Position numbers and translations under genes: made by a program
Shown here: one piece after another, positions 7,449-17,560 of the stretch
Numbering within the stretch: position 1 is the first letter of the stretch
Layout of the letters: the number at the start of each line of letters is the position of its first letter
Notes under the pieces: model-generated
Databases searched by the model: none
Seen by the model: the letters and a program-made list of their open reading frames with translations, nothing else
What the model was told of the DNA's origin: nothing
Origin: Candidatus Kuenenia stuttgartensis
GTDB lineage: Bacteria; Planctomycetota; Planctomycetia; Planctomycetales; Planctomycetaceae
NCBI GenBank assembly: GCA_945904015.1
Contig: CAMDPK010000056.1
Span: forward strand, 1-40,826
Direction: 5' to 3'
DNA length: 40,826 bases

Positions 7449-8693
7449 ATGCGAGTTCGATCCACGATCGTGCTGTGCGGAGTGTTGGCATTTGTCGGCG
7501 GCTGGGTCGCGTTCGAGCGGCTGCACGCCGATCCACGTCGCGGGGCGGAGTTGGATCTCGACACCGGTGCGAACGCGCTGCGGGATGCCGGCCGAGTGAT
7601 GGCCAAGATCTCCAAGCAGATTTCGCCGAGCGTCGTCCACATCGAAGCCTCGCATCGCACGGTGCTGCGGGGCGAAGTCGAAGAAACGGGATCGGGAGTC
7701 ATCGTGCGGAGCACGCACTTGCCTGGCGAGTTCGTCGTCACGAACCGGCACGTCATCGCGGGTTCGGAGCTGAAGGAGATCAAAGTCACGCTGCCCGATG
7801 GCCGCCAAGTGAATCCTGAGCGTGTTTGGGATGATGCGGCCTCGGACATTGCGGTGATGAAAGTACCTGTCGAGGGTCTCACCGCGGCGGCGTGGGCTGA
7901 CAGCGACGTGGCCGAGATCGGGCATCCGGTGCTGGCGGTCGGCAGTCCGTTTGGACTGAGCCAATCGGTGACTTTCGGGATCATCAGCGCCAAAAGCCGC
8001 CGGTCGTTGAAGCTCGGCGACAAGGGAGTGCTGAATCAGGATTTCATTCAGACCGATGCGGCGATCAACCCCGGCAACAGCGGTGGCCCGTTGATCGACC
8101 TGAACGGCCGAGTGGTCGGCATCAACACCGCGATCGCGTCCAACAGCGGCGGCAACGAGGGGATTGGCTTCAGCATTCCCAGCAATCTGGTCAGCCGCGT
8201 CGTCGATCAACTGCTGGAATACGGCAAGGTTTATCGAGCGTATCTCGGAGTGAAGCTCGATCCGGAATTTGACATCACCAAAGCGCGGGCGTTGAAGCTG
8301 GACCGTGCTCGCGGCGCGCGAGTGATGGCGATCTATCCCAACACGCCAGCGGCGCGGGCGAAGTTGCAGAAGGACGATGTCATTCTGAGTTTCGACGGCA
8401 TCGACATTGTTGATGAGAACCATCTCATCAACGTCGTCAGCCTGTCGCCGGTCGGCAAGAAGGTGCGGCTGATGGTCCTGCGGCGCGGCGAGAAATTTCC
8501 CGTGCAAGTCGACCTCAGCGACCGTTCCGTCGCCGAAGACGATTCGATTCCAACGGTGCCTCAACAAAGCAAAGCGGACACGCCGGCTGAGCAGATGAGT
8601 TTTTCGGCGGAACGGTCGGAGTCGAATTCCTTCGATCTGAAATTTGAAATCTCAAATCTGAAATTTCAGATGACGATCCGCCGCACGCCATAG
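7449..8693 (+). CDS. HtrA/Deg-type trypsin-like serine protease with PDZ domain
   Basis: A 414-residue periplasmic or membrane-anchored protease for envelope protein quality control. An N-terminal hydrophobic anchor (about residues 6-21) precedes the trypsin-like domain with the full triad: H101 (TNRHVIAG), D133 (ASDIAVMKV) and S211 (NPGNSGGPL). One PDZ domain follows at about 260-370 (YLGVKLD, then GARVMAIYPNTPAARAKLQ). ATG 7449 has GGAG at 7437-7440 at normal spacing; the frame is open further upstream, but that part looks non-coding. The last 20 or so residues (FDLKFEISNLKFQ) are encoded by an AT-rich repeat, so the natural C-terminus probably ended near residue 360-395. It converges with the nucleoside hydrolase gene, with 8 bases between stops. 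Confidence 0.92.
   Translation: MRVRSTIVLCGVLAFVGGWVAFERLHADPRRGAELDLDTGANALRDAGRVMAKISKQISPSVVHIEASHRTVLRGEVEETGSGVIVRSTHLPGEFVVTNRHVIAGSELKEIKVTLPDGRQVNPERVWDDAASDIAVMKVPVEGLTAAAWADSDVAEIGHPVLAVGSPFGLSQSVTFGIISAKSRRSLKLGDKGVLNQDFIQTDAAINPGNSGGPLIDLNGRVVGINTAIASNSGGNEGIGFSIPSNLVSRVVDQLLEYGKVYRAYLGVKLDPEFDITKARALKLDRARGARVMAIYPNTPAARAKLQKDDVILSFDGIDIVDENHLINVVSLSPVGKKVRLMVLRRGEKFPVQVDLSDRSVAEDDSIPTVPQQSKADTPAEQMSFSAERSESNSFDLKFEISNLKFQMTIRRTP
8635..8671. repeat. AT-rich repeat inside the end of the HtrA gene
   Basis: ATCTGAAATTT occurs at 8635-8645 and again at 8656-8666, and its exact reverse complement AAATTTCAGAT lies at 8661-8671. The segment is strikingly AT-rich within a GC-rich gene and encodes FDLKFEISNLKFQ. 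From memory this sequence type is a common dispersed repeat in planctomycete intergenic regions; here it is translated. Confidence 0.8.
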
Positions 8694-8701
8694 TGAGCGA
8701 C

Positions 8702-9670
8702 TCAAATCTCGATCCGCCGCAGCATTCTGCCGAAGTAGTCGAGCAGTCCTTGTAGATTGATTTCATCGACGACTTCGATGTTGTCGCGCCAACGGCGTGA
8801 GGCTCGGCGGTCAAAGATGGTAGCTCCGCGACACAGCCCGGTTTGCGTTTCGACATCGACCGCCATCGAAGCAGTGTGAACGAGCCGGTCTTGCGAAACC
8901 GCCGTGAGCGCGACGACCTCGCACAGCGCGAAGCCTTCGTTACCCAGATGTTCGTGCGACGCTCGCAGGCCGAATTGCAGCCATTCCAGGATTGCCTTGC
9001 CGGCTCGGCCGATGCCGACGTCCGACAGTCGCGCGAACTGGTCGTAATTGAGCACGAGTTGCTGTGCGGCATCCAACGGCACGAGTGTTTTGGTGGCCGG
9101 CGATTTCAACACCTGACGAGCCGCTTCCGGATCGGCGAAGATGTTGAACTCGGCGGCGGCCGTCGCGTTGCCGCCGACGGCGACCGAGCCTCCGAAGCAC
9201 ACTAACTCACGGAGCAGTGACAGGAATTCGGGGTCACGCTCTTGAGCGGCCAACACGTTGGTCAGTGGGCCGAGCGTCAGCAGGGTGATCTCCTGGGGAT
9301 GCAGACGTACCAATTCGGTGAGCAATTTGACCGCATCGTGCGGCTTGTGCAGTTCGGCCACGGCGACAGCGGACTCACCCAAACCGTGACGGCCGTTGAG
9401 CAGCGCCGGATCAACGAACCCCGGCATCAGCTCGCCTCCCGGCAGAGGGACTTCGGCCTCGGAGGCTCCCAGACGTGGCCACTTGGCGGGATCGATCAGT
9501 TCGATCACCGCTTGCAGATTCTTCGTGGCGGTTGGGCCGGAGACGCATCCGGCCGTGGCGGTGACCGCCAACAAATCGACTTCGGGATCGAGCAGCGCGA
9601 GCGCCACCGCGAGGGCATCGCCGATCCCCGGATCGGCGTCAATAATCAGTTTGCTTGGCAAGGTTCGCAT
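8702..9670 (-). CDS. Inosine-uridine-type nucleoside hydrolase
   Basis: A 322-residue enzyme of the IUNH family, which cleaves the N-glycosidic bond of nucleosides to free base and ribose using a calcium ion bound by an N-terminal aspartate cluster. The motif here is D11-A-D13-P-G-I-G17-D18, where the usual form is DxDPGxDD, so one of the paired aspartates is glycine. Other family marks are TLGPLTN and the FGGSVAVGGNATAAAEFNIFADPEAA segment. The start at 9670 (ATG, MRTLPSKLII) puts the motif at the usual distance; no strong ribosome binding site is visible and the frame is open further upstream. Substrate preference cannot be told. Confidence 0.85.
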   Translation of the reverse strand: MRTLPSKLIIDADPGIGDALAVALALLDPEVDLLAVTATAGCVSGPTATKNLQAVIELIDPAKWPRLGASEAEVPLPGGELMPGFVDPALLNGRHGLGESAVAVAELHKPHDAVKLLTELVRLHPQEITLLTLGPLTNVLAAQERDPEFLSLLRELVCFGGSVAVGGNATAAAEFNIFADPEAARQVLKSPATKTLVPLDAAQQLVLNYDQFARLSDVGIGRAGKAILEWLQFGLRASHEHLGNEGFALCEVVALTAVSQDRLVHTASMAVDVETQTGLCRGATIFDRRASRRWRDNIEVVDEINLQGLLDYFGRMLRRIEI

Positions 9671-9991
9671 CCTGGAGGAAATTGCTGGCGCAGACAGGCG
9701 GGGATTGTACGGATTGGCCTGCAATTGTTGAGCATCAATCTCTGGCAATTCGCCGCCGTGAAGCCTTGTCCCGACACTTCGAGTCGCGGCGGTTTCCGAA
9801 CGGTATTGCCGGTGATTGAAACCAGAGCGACCGGCGTAACCGGCACAATTCGCAGTCCAATCCAATCGTCGCTGGACGAGGAAACAACTTCTTTTGACTG
9901 CCTGGATTCGCCGAACTAAGGAGAGATGTTGTGTTTCCCGTTGCTCGCGGAATGAAGGACAATTGTTTGCAGGTGGAGAGGTTTTTGTATC
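9671..9991. other. Divergent intergenic region
   Basis: About 320 bases separate the divergent nucleoside hydrolase and HD-GYP genes. It must hold both promoters. I see no repeat, RNA gene or conserved site in it apart from the GTGGAGAGG ribosome binding site at 9973-9981. Confidence 0.5.
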
Positions 9992-11053
9992 GTGATTGGT
10001 CCACGCGCCTATTTGAACGACGAACACGGACGAGCGGTTGCCGGGCTTCTGGCCGGTCAGGCGTTGTGTTTGGCTGTCGGATTTGGAATGGGTGCGATCT
10101 GGCTGTCCTCGAATTGGTCGGGATGGGTGCTGGGGTTGGGTGTGATCGTTGCGTTGGCCATTCAAGGCAGCACATCTTGGATCGGCTTGCGACGTCTGCA
10201 AGAGATCGCACAGAAACGGCACGCCGATGCGGACGCTCGTGCGAAAGGCCATCACGAGGATTTGCAACGTACTCAACGAGCGGTGATGTATGGCCTGGCT
10301 CACTTGTCGGAATCGCGTGATCCCGCGACCGGTGAGCATCTACGGCGGATAAAGCACCTGGCTCGCGTGTTGGCGGAGGCTCTGCAATCGCATCCGAATT
10401 ACCGCTCGGTCGTCACGCCGGAGTTTGTCAAGCAGATCGAAATCAGTGCGATGCTGCACGACATCGGAAAGGTCGGCATTTCGGACGCGATTCTGCTCAA
10501 ACCTGGCAAGCTGACGCCGGACGAGCGACTCGAAATTCAACAGCATCCGCTGATCAGCAGCCAGTGCCTCCGCAGAATCGAAGAGAAGCTCGGCTCCGCG
10601 AACTTCTTGGAGATGGCTCACGAGATCGCGCTGTATCACCACGAGCGCTGGGACGGGCTGGGATATCCGTTCGGCCGGCGCGGCGAAGCCATTCCGCTGA
10701 CGGCTCGGATCGTGGCGATCGCCGACGTGTACGACGCCTTGGTCTCCGAGCGGGTCTACAAGCCGGCGTTCCCGCACGAGCAATGCGTGGCCATGATCCG
10801 CGAAGGGGCCGGCACGCAATTCGACCCAGAGTTGGTCAAAGTCTTTCTGAGCATCGAGCGTCGCTTCGCGGACGTCTCGGATCGCATTCGCGAGAACGAT
10901 CCGTCGCTGTCGATGTACTCGTTCCAATTCCCCAATGAAAATGCGGCCGAAAAGTCGGTTGTGGAAGGCTTCGAGAACCTCGACGAATTGCTGCAAACGC
11001 TCGACCTCGAAACTTCCCCGCGCGCTGGCCAATTCGTGGACAGGCCTCGCTGA
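9992..11053 (+). CDS. Membrane-bound HD-GYP domain phosphodiesterase
   Basis: A 353-residue protein with two N-terminal membrane helices (about 15-38 and 44-66), a short charged linker and an HD-GYP domain at about 95-290. The metal-binding motif H156-D157-IGKVGI and the signature HHERWDGLGYP at 216-226 are intact, as is the VYDAL segment. HD-GYP proteins degrade the second messenger cyclic di-GMP and so control surface and motility states. No sensor domain (PAS, GAF, receiver) is present, so any input would come through the membrane segment. The GTG start at 9992 is supported by GGAGAGG ten bases upstream. Confidence 0.88.
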   Translation: MIGPRAYLNDEHGRAVAGLLAGQALCLAVGFGMGAIWLSSNWSGWVLGLGVIVALAIQGSTSWIGLRRLQEIAQKRHADADARAKGHHEDLQRTQRAVMYGLAHLSESRDPATGEHLRRIKHLARVLAEALQSHPNYRSVVTPEFVKQIEISAMLHDIGKVGISDAILLKPGKLTPDERLEIQQHPLISSQCLRRIEEKLGSANFLEMAHEIALYHHERWDGLGYPFGRRGEAIPLTARIVAIADVYDALVSERVYKPAFPHEQCVAMIREGAGTQFDPELVKVFLSIERRFADVSDRIRENDPSLSMYSFQFPNENAAEKSVVEGFENLDELLQTLDLETSPRAGQFVDRPR

Positions 11054-11256
11054 AGGATGCCGCAATCGCTCACGTCGCCATCAACTGGCATCTTTTGCCG
11101 GTTGCGTGAGTGTGGCCCGACTCGCTTGGTCGCCAAGCCGGACTGTCTTCGCAATTGTCAAATTCTTCGTGACCGGAATAACCGACAAAAGAAGCGAGGT
11201 CGCGTCGCGGCATCTGCGAACCCGCTGCGCGCCGAGTGTCCGTCAGGGAGGACAGA

Positions 11257-12693
11257 ATGTTTCACGGAGTCGGTTACACGACGATCACAGCACTCCGGCC
11301 GCGCCGCGCGAGCCAGTTGGCGTGGGTTGTCGTGGGCTGGCTGGTGGTGTTTGTGACCAACCCAGTCACCGCTCAACCGACGGTGCCGGAAGTCGAATCG
11401 GCCACTTCGCGGTTGTTTCCGTCACCGACCAGTAATCACGACGACGTGATCGCTCAATTGACCGATCGGTTGGCCGAAGTCGAGATGAAGCTACAACAAC
11501 GCGAGGCCGTTGACCTCCAGACTGCTGACAAGGCCAGACAAAAGTTTGTGGTGCGTCCGTTCGGGCGAGTTCACATCGACGCCGGCACGTTCAACCAAGA
11601 CGACGCGAACAAGGCCAGCGTCGGAGCCGACGCCCACAACGGCGTCAGTATTCGACGCGCTCGGCTGGGGGTTGAAGGCGAGGGCTTCGACAGATTCTTC
11701 TACCGCTTCGACGTTGATTTCGTGACGTTCGACCAATCGACCGCCGCGCGGCCGGTGATCTTCGACGCATACGTCGACGTGCAAAACCTTCCGGTGCTCG
11801 GCAATCTGCGCGTCGGCCACTTTCGCGAGCCATTCAGCCTCGAACGGCTCGACAGTTCGAACGACCAGCCGTTTCTGGAACGCAGTCCGGCCATCAATAC
11901 GCTCGCCCCGTTCCGCAATGTCGGCCTGATGGCGTTCGATTGGAATGCCGACGAGACCATGACTTGGTCCTACGGCGTCTTCGACGAGGCGACCAACGAA
12001 TTCGGCGAGGACAATCGGGATCGGACGGGACTCGCCGGGACCGGCCGTGTCACTTGGCTGCCGTTCGTCAATGACGACGGCAGCAGGTTGATTCAGGTCG
12101 GAGCCAGCTACAGCTACCGCAAGCTTGGAAAGGCCGAACGCAAGTTTGCGTCCCGGCCGGAGTTCGTTTTGAAAGAAGGAGCCTTGTCCACGCCGAACTT
12201 TGTGGACACAGGACTGCTACAGGTGAATGACTTTCACATCGCCGGCATCGAAATGAGCAGCGTGCTCGGCCCACTGTCGATACAGGGCGAGTACGTCGCT
12301 CTGACGGGAGTGCAAACCGATGGAAATAGTTTGTTCCTACAAGGCGGCTATCTCGAAGCGATGTATTGGCTGACGGGTGAGCATCGCAATTTCAACCGCA
12401 CGCAAGGCAGATACGGATCAGTCACGCCCAAGCAGACGTTTCGTTGCGACGACCAATGTGACGGCTGTGGGTGCTTCGGAGGGGCCTGGGAATTGACCGG
12501 CCGAGTGTCGTGGTTCGACCTCGATCACGCATCACTGCATGGCGGCCGGTTGACCAACCTGACCTGTGGACTCAACTGGAACTACGCCGTTCGATCGCGC
12601 GTGATGTTGAACTACATCCATTCGTTCTTGGACCGCGATTCGGTCAACAGCAACGCCGACATCTTCGCCGTGCGATTGCAGTACGCGTTCTGA
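11257..12693 (+). CDS. OprO/OprP-like phosphate-selective porin family protein
   Basis: A 478-residue outer-membrane beta-barrel. It has a long N-terminal signal region (hydrophobic AWVVVGWLVVFV, then NPVTAQ), a short coiled coil at about 65-90 (QLTDRLAEVEMKLQQ) that may trimerise, and a porin O/P barrel. The barrel features FGRVHIDAGTF, then SIRRARLGVEGEGF, then LRVGHFREPFSLERL, then repeated amphipathic strands ending in an aromatic residue (LQYAF). This terminal phenylalanine is the outer-membrane assembly signal. A cluster C397-x3-C401-x2-C404-x-C406 lies in a predicted loop and is unusual for the family. ATG 11257 follows AGGGAGGA. The substrate is not predictable; phosphate is only the family namesake. 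Confidence 0.88.
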   Translation: MFHGVGYTTITALRPRRASQLAWVVVGWLVVFVTNPVTAQPTVPEVESATSRLFPSPTSNHDDVIAQLTDRLAEVEMKLQQREAVDLQTADKARQKFVVRPFGRVHIDAGTFNQDDANKASVGADAHNGVSIRRARLGVEGEGFDRFFYRFDVDFVTFDQSTAARPVIFDAYVDVQNLPVLGNLRVGHFREPFSLERLDSSNDQPFLERSPAINTLAPFRNVGLMAFDWNADETMTWSYGVFDEATNEFGEDNRDRTGLAGTGRVTWLPFVNDDGSRLIQVGASYSYRKLGKAERKFASRPEFVLKEGALSTPNFVDTGLLQVNDFHIAGIEMSSVLGPLSIQGEYVALTGVQTDGNSLFLQGGYLEAMYWLTGEHRNFNRTQGRYGSVTPKQTFRCDDQCDGCGCFGGAWELTGRVSWFDLDHASLHGGRLTNLTCGLNWNYAVRSRVMLNYIHSFLDRDSVNSNADIFAVRLQYAF

Positions 12694-12697
12694 CGTT

Positions 12698-12749
12698 CGT
12701 AGATCGGACGCCTACGCCCAATCACCCGGACGTAGGCGTCCGGGCTACG
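12698..12749. repeat. Paired REP-like element between convergent genes
   Basis: The arms 12698-12716 and 12731-12749 are inverted copies with two mismatches. The right unit, read on the minus strand, starts GTAG and then forms CCGGACG-CCTA-CGTCCGG, a perfect hairpin. The left unit starts GTAG at 12699 and has a degraded hairpin. It lies 5 bases after the porin stop and just before the 3' end of the AAA ATPase gene, so it probably acts as a bidirectional terminator. Confidence 0.8.
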
Positions 12750-12759
12750 CGACTTCAAA

Positions 12760-14260
<1,501 letters not shown>

Positions 14261-14586
14261 GGCGACGCACTCTCAGCACAGGTCTTTCGTCTCCGCGCGC
14301 AATCTCAGTCGCTCGCGGGAAATCCAGCGGCTAAAGCTACGTCACGAGCCAAGGTTGTCAAACTGCGGAGTTCAGCGTTCCCAGCAGTCCAACCGTCACG
14401 ACCGGATTGAACGAGTCGGAAGTCTCGGCCGAGAATCGCGACGGTTTGCCGCCGCGTCTCCTTGCAGCGGGCGAGTTGAAATGGTCGCGGGAGCCACCTA
14501 CTCTGTCGCCCCTCCCACCGTGGAAACCGTTCGAGGCCGATTGCGGCCCCGGTCTTCTGACTTCCCTCCTAGGAGATTGACTCACC
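14261..14586. other. Divergent intergenic region
   Basis: About 325 bases lie between the AAA gene and the AMP-forming ligase. They must hold both promoters. No repeat or RNA was recognised. CTAGGAGATTGA before 14587 contains the ligase ribosome binding site. Confidence 0.5.
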
Positions 14587-15687
14587 GTGAGTGACACTGC
14601 CCTCGCCGCCAAACTGGCTAAATCCAAGGAATTGCTCGACGAACACACCCGCCAAACCGTCCGCTGGCACTTCAGCGATGAGACCGGCTGCCCGTTCTGG
14701 CTGGAAAAGAAGAAGGAATTCAAGTTCGACCCGCTCAAAGAGGTCAACTGCTTCGACGATTTGAAGAAGTTCCCGAACTTCGAGGACGAATGGCTCCGCG
14801 GCGGCCCGATTCGTCGCTGGGTTCCAAAGGGGCTCGCCGACAAGCCGGTGTACGTCTTCGAGACCGGTGGCACGACCGGCATCCCGAAGAGCCGCATGGT
14901 CATCGAGGATCACTGGACCGACTACGAGAATTTCAGCGACACGTTGCCGGACGAGTATTTCCCGCGCGGCTCGAACTGGCTGATGCTCGGCCCGTCCGGC
15001 CCGCGCCGATTGCGGCTCGCGGTCGAGCACCTCGCACAGCATCGTGGCGGCATCTGCTTCTGCGTGGACCTCGACCCACGCTGGGTCGTGAAACTGCTCA
15101 AGAAGGGTGACATCTCTGGCGTGAAGGCGTATGCCGATCACGTCATTGACCAAGCCGTGACGATTCTCTCCGCCGGCCACGACATCAAGTGCGCCTTCGC
15201 GACACCGAAACTGCTCGAAGCTCTCGCCCTCAAGCTGATGGACAAGGGGAGCAGCATCGAAGAGTCCGGCATCAAGGGGATCTTCGCCGGCGGCACCGAG
15301 TTCACCCCGCAGTGGTATCGCTTCTGCCGCGAAGAACTGCTCGGCCCGAACGTGTACATCACGCCGACCTACGGCAACACGCTGATGGGCCTCGCCTGCG
15401 GCAAGCCCTTCGACCCGGCCGACAATTTCAAAATCACCTACTACGCTCCGCAACCGCGAGCCGTCATCGAGACCGTCGAGTTCAACGACTACAACCAAGT
15501 CGTCCCCTACGGCAGCACCGGCCGAGTGAAGCTCTACACAATGACGAAAGAACTCTTCGTCCCCGGCTTCATGGAACGAGACGAAGGTGAACGCGAAAAG
15601 CCGCACGACAAATACCCGTGGGACGGCATCAGCGGCACGCGACCTTTCCACGAGTTCGCGGCTACGACGACGGTGGGTGTCTATTAA
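14587..15687 (+). CDS. AMP-forming acyl ligase, PaaK-like
   Basis: A 366-residue member of the adenylate-forming ligase superfamily. The ATP-binding loop is seen as FETGGTTGIPKS at about 91-102. Later motifs are FAGGTEFTPQWY, TPTYGNTLMGLACG (the aromatic-TYG adenylation motif) and GSTGRVKLYT. It is shorter than phenylacetate-CoA ligase (about 430) and close in length to LuxE acyl-protein synthetases, but the C-terminal cysteine that carries the acyl group in LuxE is not present. The GTG start at 14587 follows AGGAG. It precedes a small unknown gene and an aldehyde-dehydrogenase-type reductase on the same strand. Together they suggest activation of a carboxylic acid followed by reduction to an aldehyde. 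The substrate is unknown. Confidence 0.75.
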   Translation: MSDTALAAKLAKSKELLDEHTRQTVRWHFSDETGCPFWLEKKKEFKFDPLKEVNCFDDLKKFPNFEDEWLRGGPIRRWVPKGLADKPVYVFETGGTTGIPKSRMVIEDHWTDYENFSDTLPDEYFPRGSNWLMLGPSGPRRLRLAVEHLAQHRGGICFCVDLDPRWVVKLLKKGDISGVKAYADHVIDQAVTILSAGHDIKCAFATPKLLEALALKLMDKGSSIEESGIKGIFAGGTEFTPQWYRFCREELLGPNVYITPTYGNTLMGLACGKPFDPADNFKITYYAPQPRAVIETVEFNDYNQVVPYGSTGRVKLYTMTKELFVPGFMERDEGEREKPHDKYPWDGISGTRPFHEFAATTTVGVY

Positions 15688-15761
15688 GGAATGACTGTTC
15701 GGCAGCTTCTCGGAAACTCGTGGTGCTAATCTCCGAAACTGCCAAACAAACTCGATCAACC

Positions 15762-16091
15762 ATGCCCGATGCCATTGATTCGATTGGAAACCAATTTGGT
15801 GATGAACTTATTCGTCGAGCTGGAAGTGGTGTGCCATGCCTGAGTGCTGAAACGATTCAAAAGCTCAACGCTCTCGATCCTTCAATCCTGGCCGATCACC
15901 TCGACCGCTCCGGAGTGCCAATTGACGCTTCTTTACGAACAAGTCCCAAGGAAATGGCTCGATGTGTTTTTGATGAAGCAACTCGCCGCGCGGCGTTGGA
16001 TGCAAATGCGTCCGCTGAAAATGCTGCTTGGTGGCTTGGCAGGTGCATCGGTGACGTTCTTACCTTATTGCTTTCCGAAACCAGAATTTAG
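15762..16091 (+). CDS. Small unknown protein
   Basis: A 109-residue frame starts at ATG 15762 (MPDAIDSIGNQFGDELI) and ends at TAG 16089-16091, 10 bases before the next gene. It is AT-richer than both neighbours. It is acidic to neutral, with no signal peptide or membrane helix, and contains ENAAWWLGRCIGDVLTLLLSE near the end. I do not recognise a family. Its position between two genes that look functionally linked could mean a partner or carrier, but its composition rather suggests a later insertion. Confidence 0.5.
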   Translation: MPDAIDSIGNQFGDELIRRAGSGVPCLSAETIQKLNALDPSILADHLDRSGVPIDASLRTSPKEMARCVFDEATRRAALDANASAENAAWWLGRCIGDVLTLLLSETRI

Positions 16092-16101
16092 GAATCATTA
16101 A

Positions 16102-17538
16102 ATGCTTGAAATTCCCGTCATCCGCTGGGGCCAACCTTACGAGTCAATGGAAAAAGACAAGATCGTTCACTTTGAAACAGGGGAGGCCCTCGCGACCGTC
16201 AATAACGCGAATGCTGGCCTCATCAAGATGGACATGCGGAAGCAGGGCAAGGCTCGCGACATCCTGCGCCAGTTCAGCGTCGAGCAGCTTTGCAGCATGG
16301 CCGAGAAAGCTGCCGACCTCTATCAGAACGCGACGCTGCCGCTCGGAAATGGGACGCAGAACCCGGCCGAGTTCTGCCGGATGCAGTCGGCGACGACCGG
16401 CCTGCCCGAGCACATGTGTGCCGGCAACATGAAGAAGAATGCCTATGTGCTCCGCAACATGCGGCACACATTGGAGGCTCTGACGCGCGGGCTGCCGCTG
16501 GAGATTCTGACCAAGGGCTATGGCATGGAAAGCCGCGGTGTGATGGTCAGCTATCAGGCGCAGACGAACGTGCTGGGCATGGTGCTGCCGTCGAATTCGC
16601 CCGGCGTGCATACGCTCTGGATGCCGGTCATTCCGTTGCAGATCGGTCTGGTGCTCAAGCCCGGCCCGCAAGAGCCGTGGACGCCGTACCGGATGTATGA
16701 AGCATTCGCTCAAGCTGGTGTGCCGCGCGAAGTCTTCTGCGTTTATCCCGGCGGTCCCGAATGCGGAGCCGCTGTTCTGGAGACCTGCAACCGCGCGATG
16801 ATCTTCGGCGGGATTCCGACGGTCGAACGCTACCACGGCAATCCGCGCGTGCAGGCTCACGGGCCGGGGTTCTCGAAGATTTTGTTCGGCGACGACATGG
16901 TCGATCAGTGGGAGAAGTACATCGACCTCATGGCCGAAAGCGTGTTCGCCAACAGTGGCCGAAGCTGCATCAGTTGTTCCGGCATCTGGGCCTCGAGACA
17001 CACGGAAGAGATCGCCGAAGCGCTCGCCAAACGGCTCGGCCCGGTTGCACCATTGCCGATGACCGATCCGAAGTCGCCACTGGCAGCCTTCACCGTGCCC
17101 GGAGCGGCGAAGGCGGTCAACGCGCAGATCGAAGAACTGGTGAAAGCTCCCGGAGTCACCGAAGTCTCCGCGAAGTACCGTAACGGCGATCGCCACGTCG
17201 CTCACGAGCGTTACGACTTCCTGCGTCCGACCGTCGTGCATTGCACCAGCACCGAACCGGCGATCGCCAACACCGAGTACATGTTCCCATTCGTCTCGGT
17301 CGTGAAGTGCGAGCAGAAAGACATGCTCTCTAAGATCGGCGGAACGCTGGTCGCCTCGTGCCTGACGAAAGACCCCAAGTGGTCGCAAGAGTTACTCGAC
17401 GCGACCAACATCGACCGGCTGAACATCGGCGAGGTCAAGACAATCCAACTCCACTGGATGCAGCCCCACGAAGGCAACATCATCGACTTCCTGTTCCGCG
17501 CGAGAGCGTTCCAGAACACGCAGCCACCGAGCCACTGA
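16102..17538 (+). CDS. Aldehyde dehydrogenase superfamily protein, possible acyl-CoA reductase
   Basis: A 478-residue protein of the aldehyde dehydrogenase fold. The nucleotide-binding part has NVLGMVLPSNSPGVH (the 'PxNxP' type motif), and LVLKPGPQEPWTPYRMYEAF corresponds to the KP(S/A)-x5-P segment. The catalytic cysteine is C289 in NSGRSCISCSG, with a second cysteine at 292. The usual general-base glutamate motif is not obvious, which is typical of CoA-acylating and LuxC-type reductases rather than hydrolytic dehydrogenases. Length and cysteine position are close to LuxC (about 480 residues, C286). With the upstream AMP-forming ligase this resembles a fatty-acid reductase pair. The direction of the reaction and the substrate are inferred only. 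Confidence 0.75.
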   Translation: MLEIPVIRWGQPYESMEKDKIVHFETGEALATVNNANAGLIKMDMRKQGKARDILRQFSVEQLCSMAEKAADLYQNATLPLGNGTQNPAEFCRMQSATTGLPEHMCAGNMKKNAYVLRNMRHTLEALTRGLPLEILTKGYGMESRGVMVSYQAQTNVLGMVLPSNSPGVHTLWMPVIPLQIGLVLKPGPQEPWTPYRMYEAFAQAGVPREVFCVYPGGPECGAAVLETCNRAMIFGGIPTVERYHGNPRVQAHGPGFSKILFGDDMVDQWEKYIDLMAESVFANSGRSCISCSGIWASRHTEEIAEALAKRLGPVAPLPMTDPKSPLAAFTVPGAAKAVNAQIEELVKAPGVTEVSAKYRNGDRHVAHERYDFLRPTVVHCTSTEPAIANTEYMFPFVSVVKCEQKDMLSKIGGTLVASCLTKDPKWSQELLDATNIDRLNIGEVKTIQLHWMQPHEGNIIDFLFRARAFQNTQPPSH

Positions 17539-17560
17539 TATTTCTTCGTCGGAATTGACT

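Noticed and set aside
14587..15687. Calling the ligase LuxE
   Set aside because: Length fits, but the C-terminal acyl-accepting cysteine is not present, so only the broader AMP-forming ligase assignment is kept.
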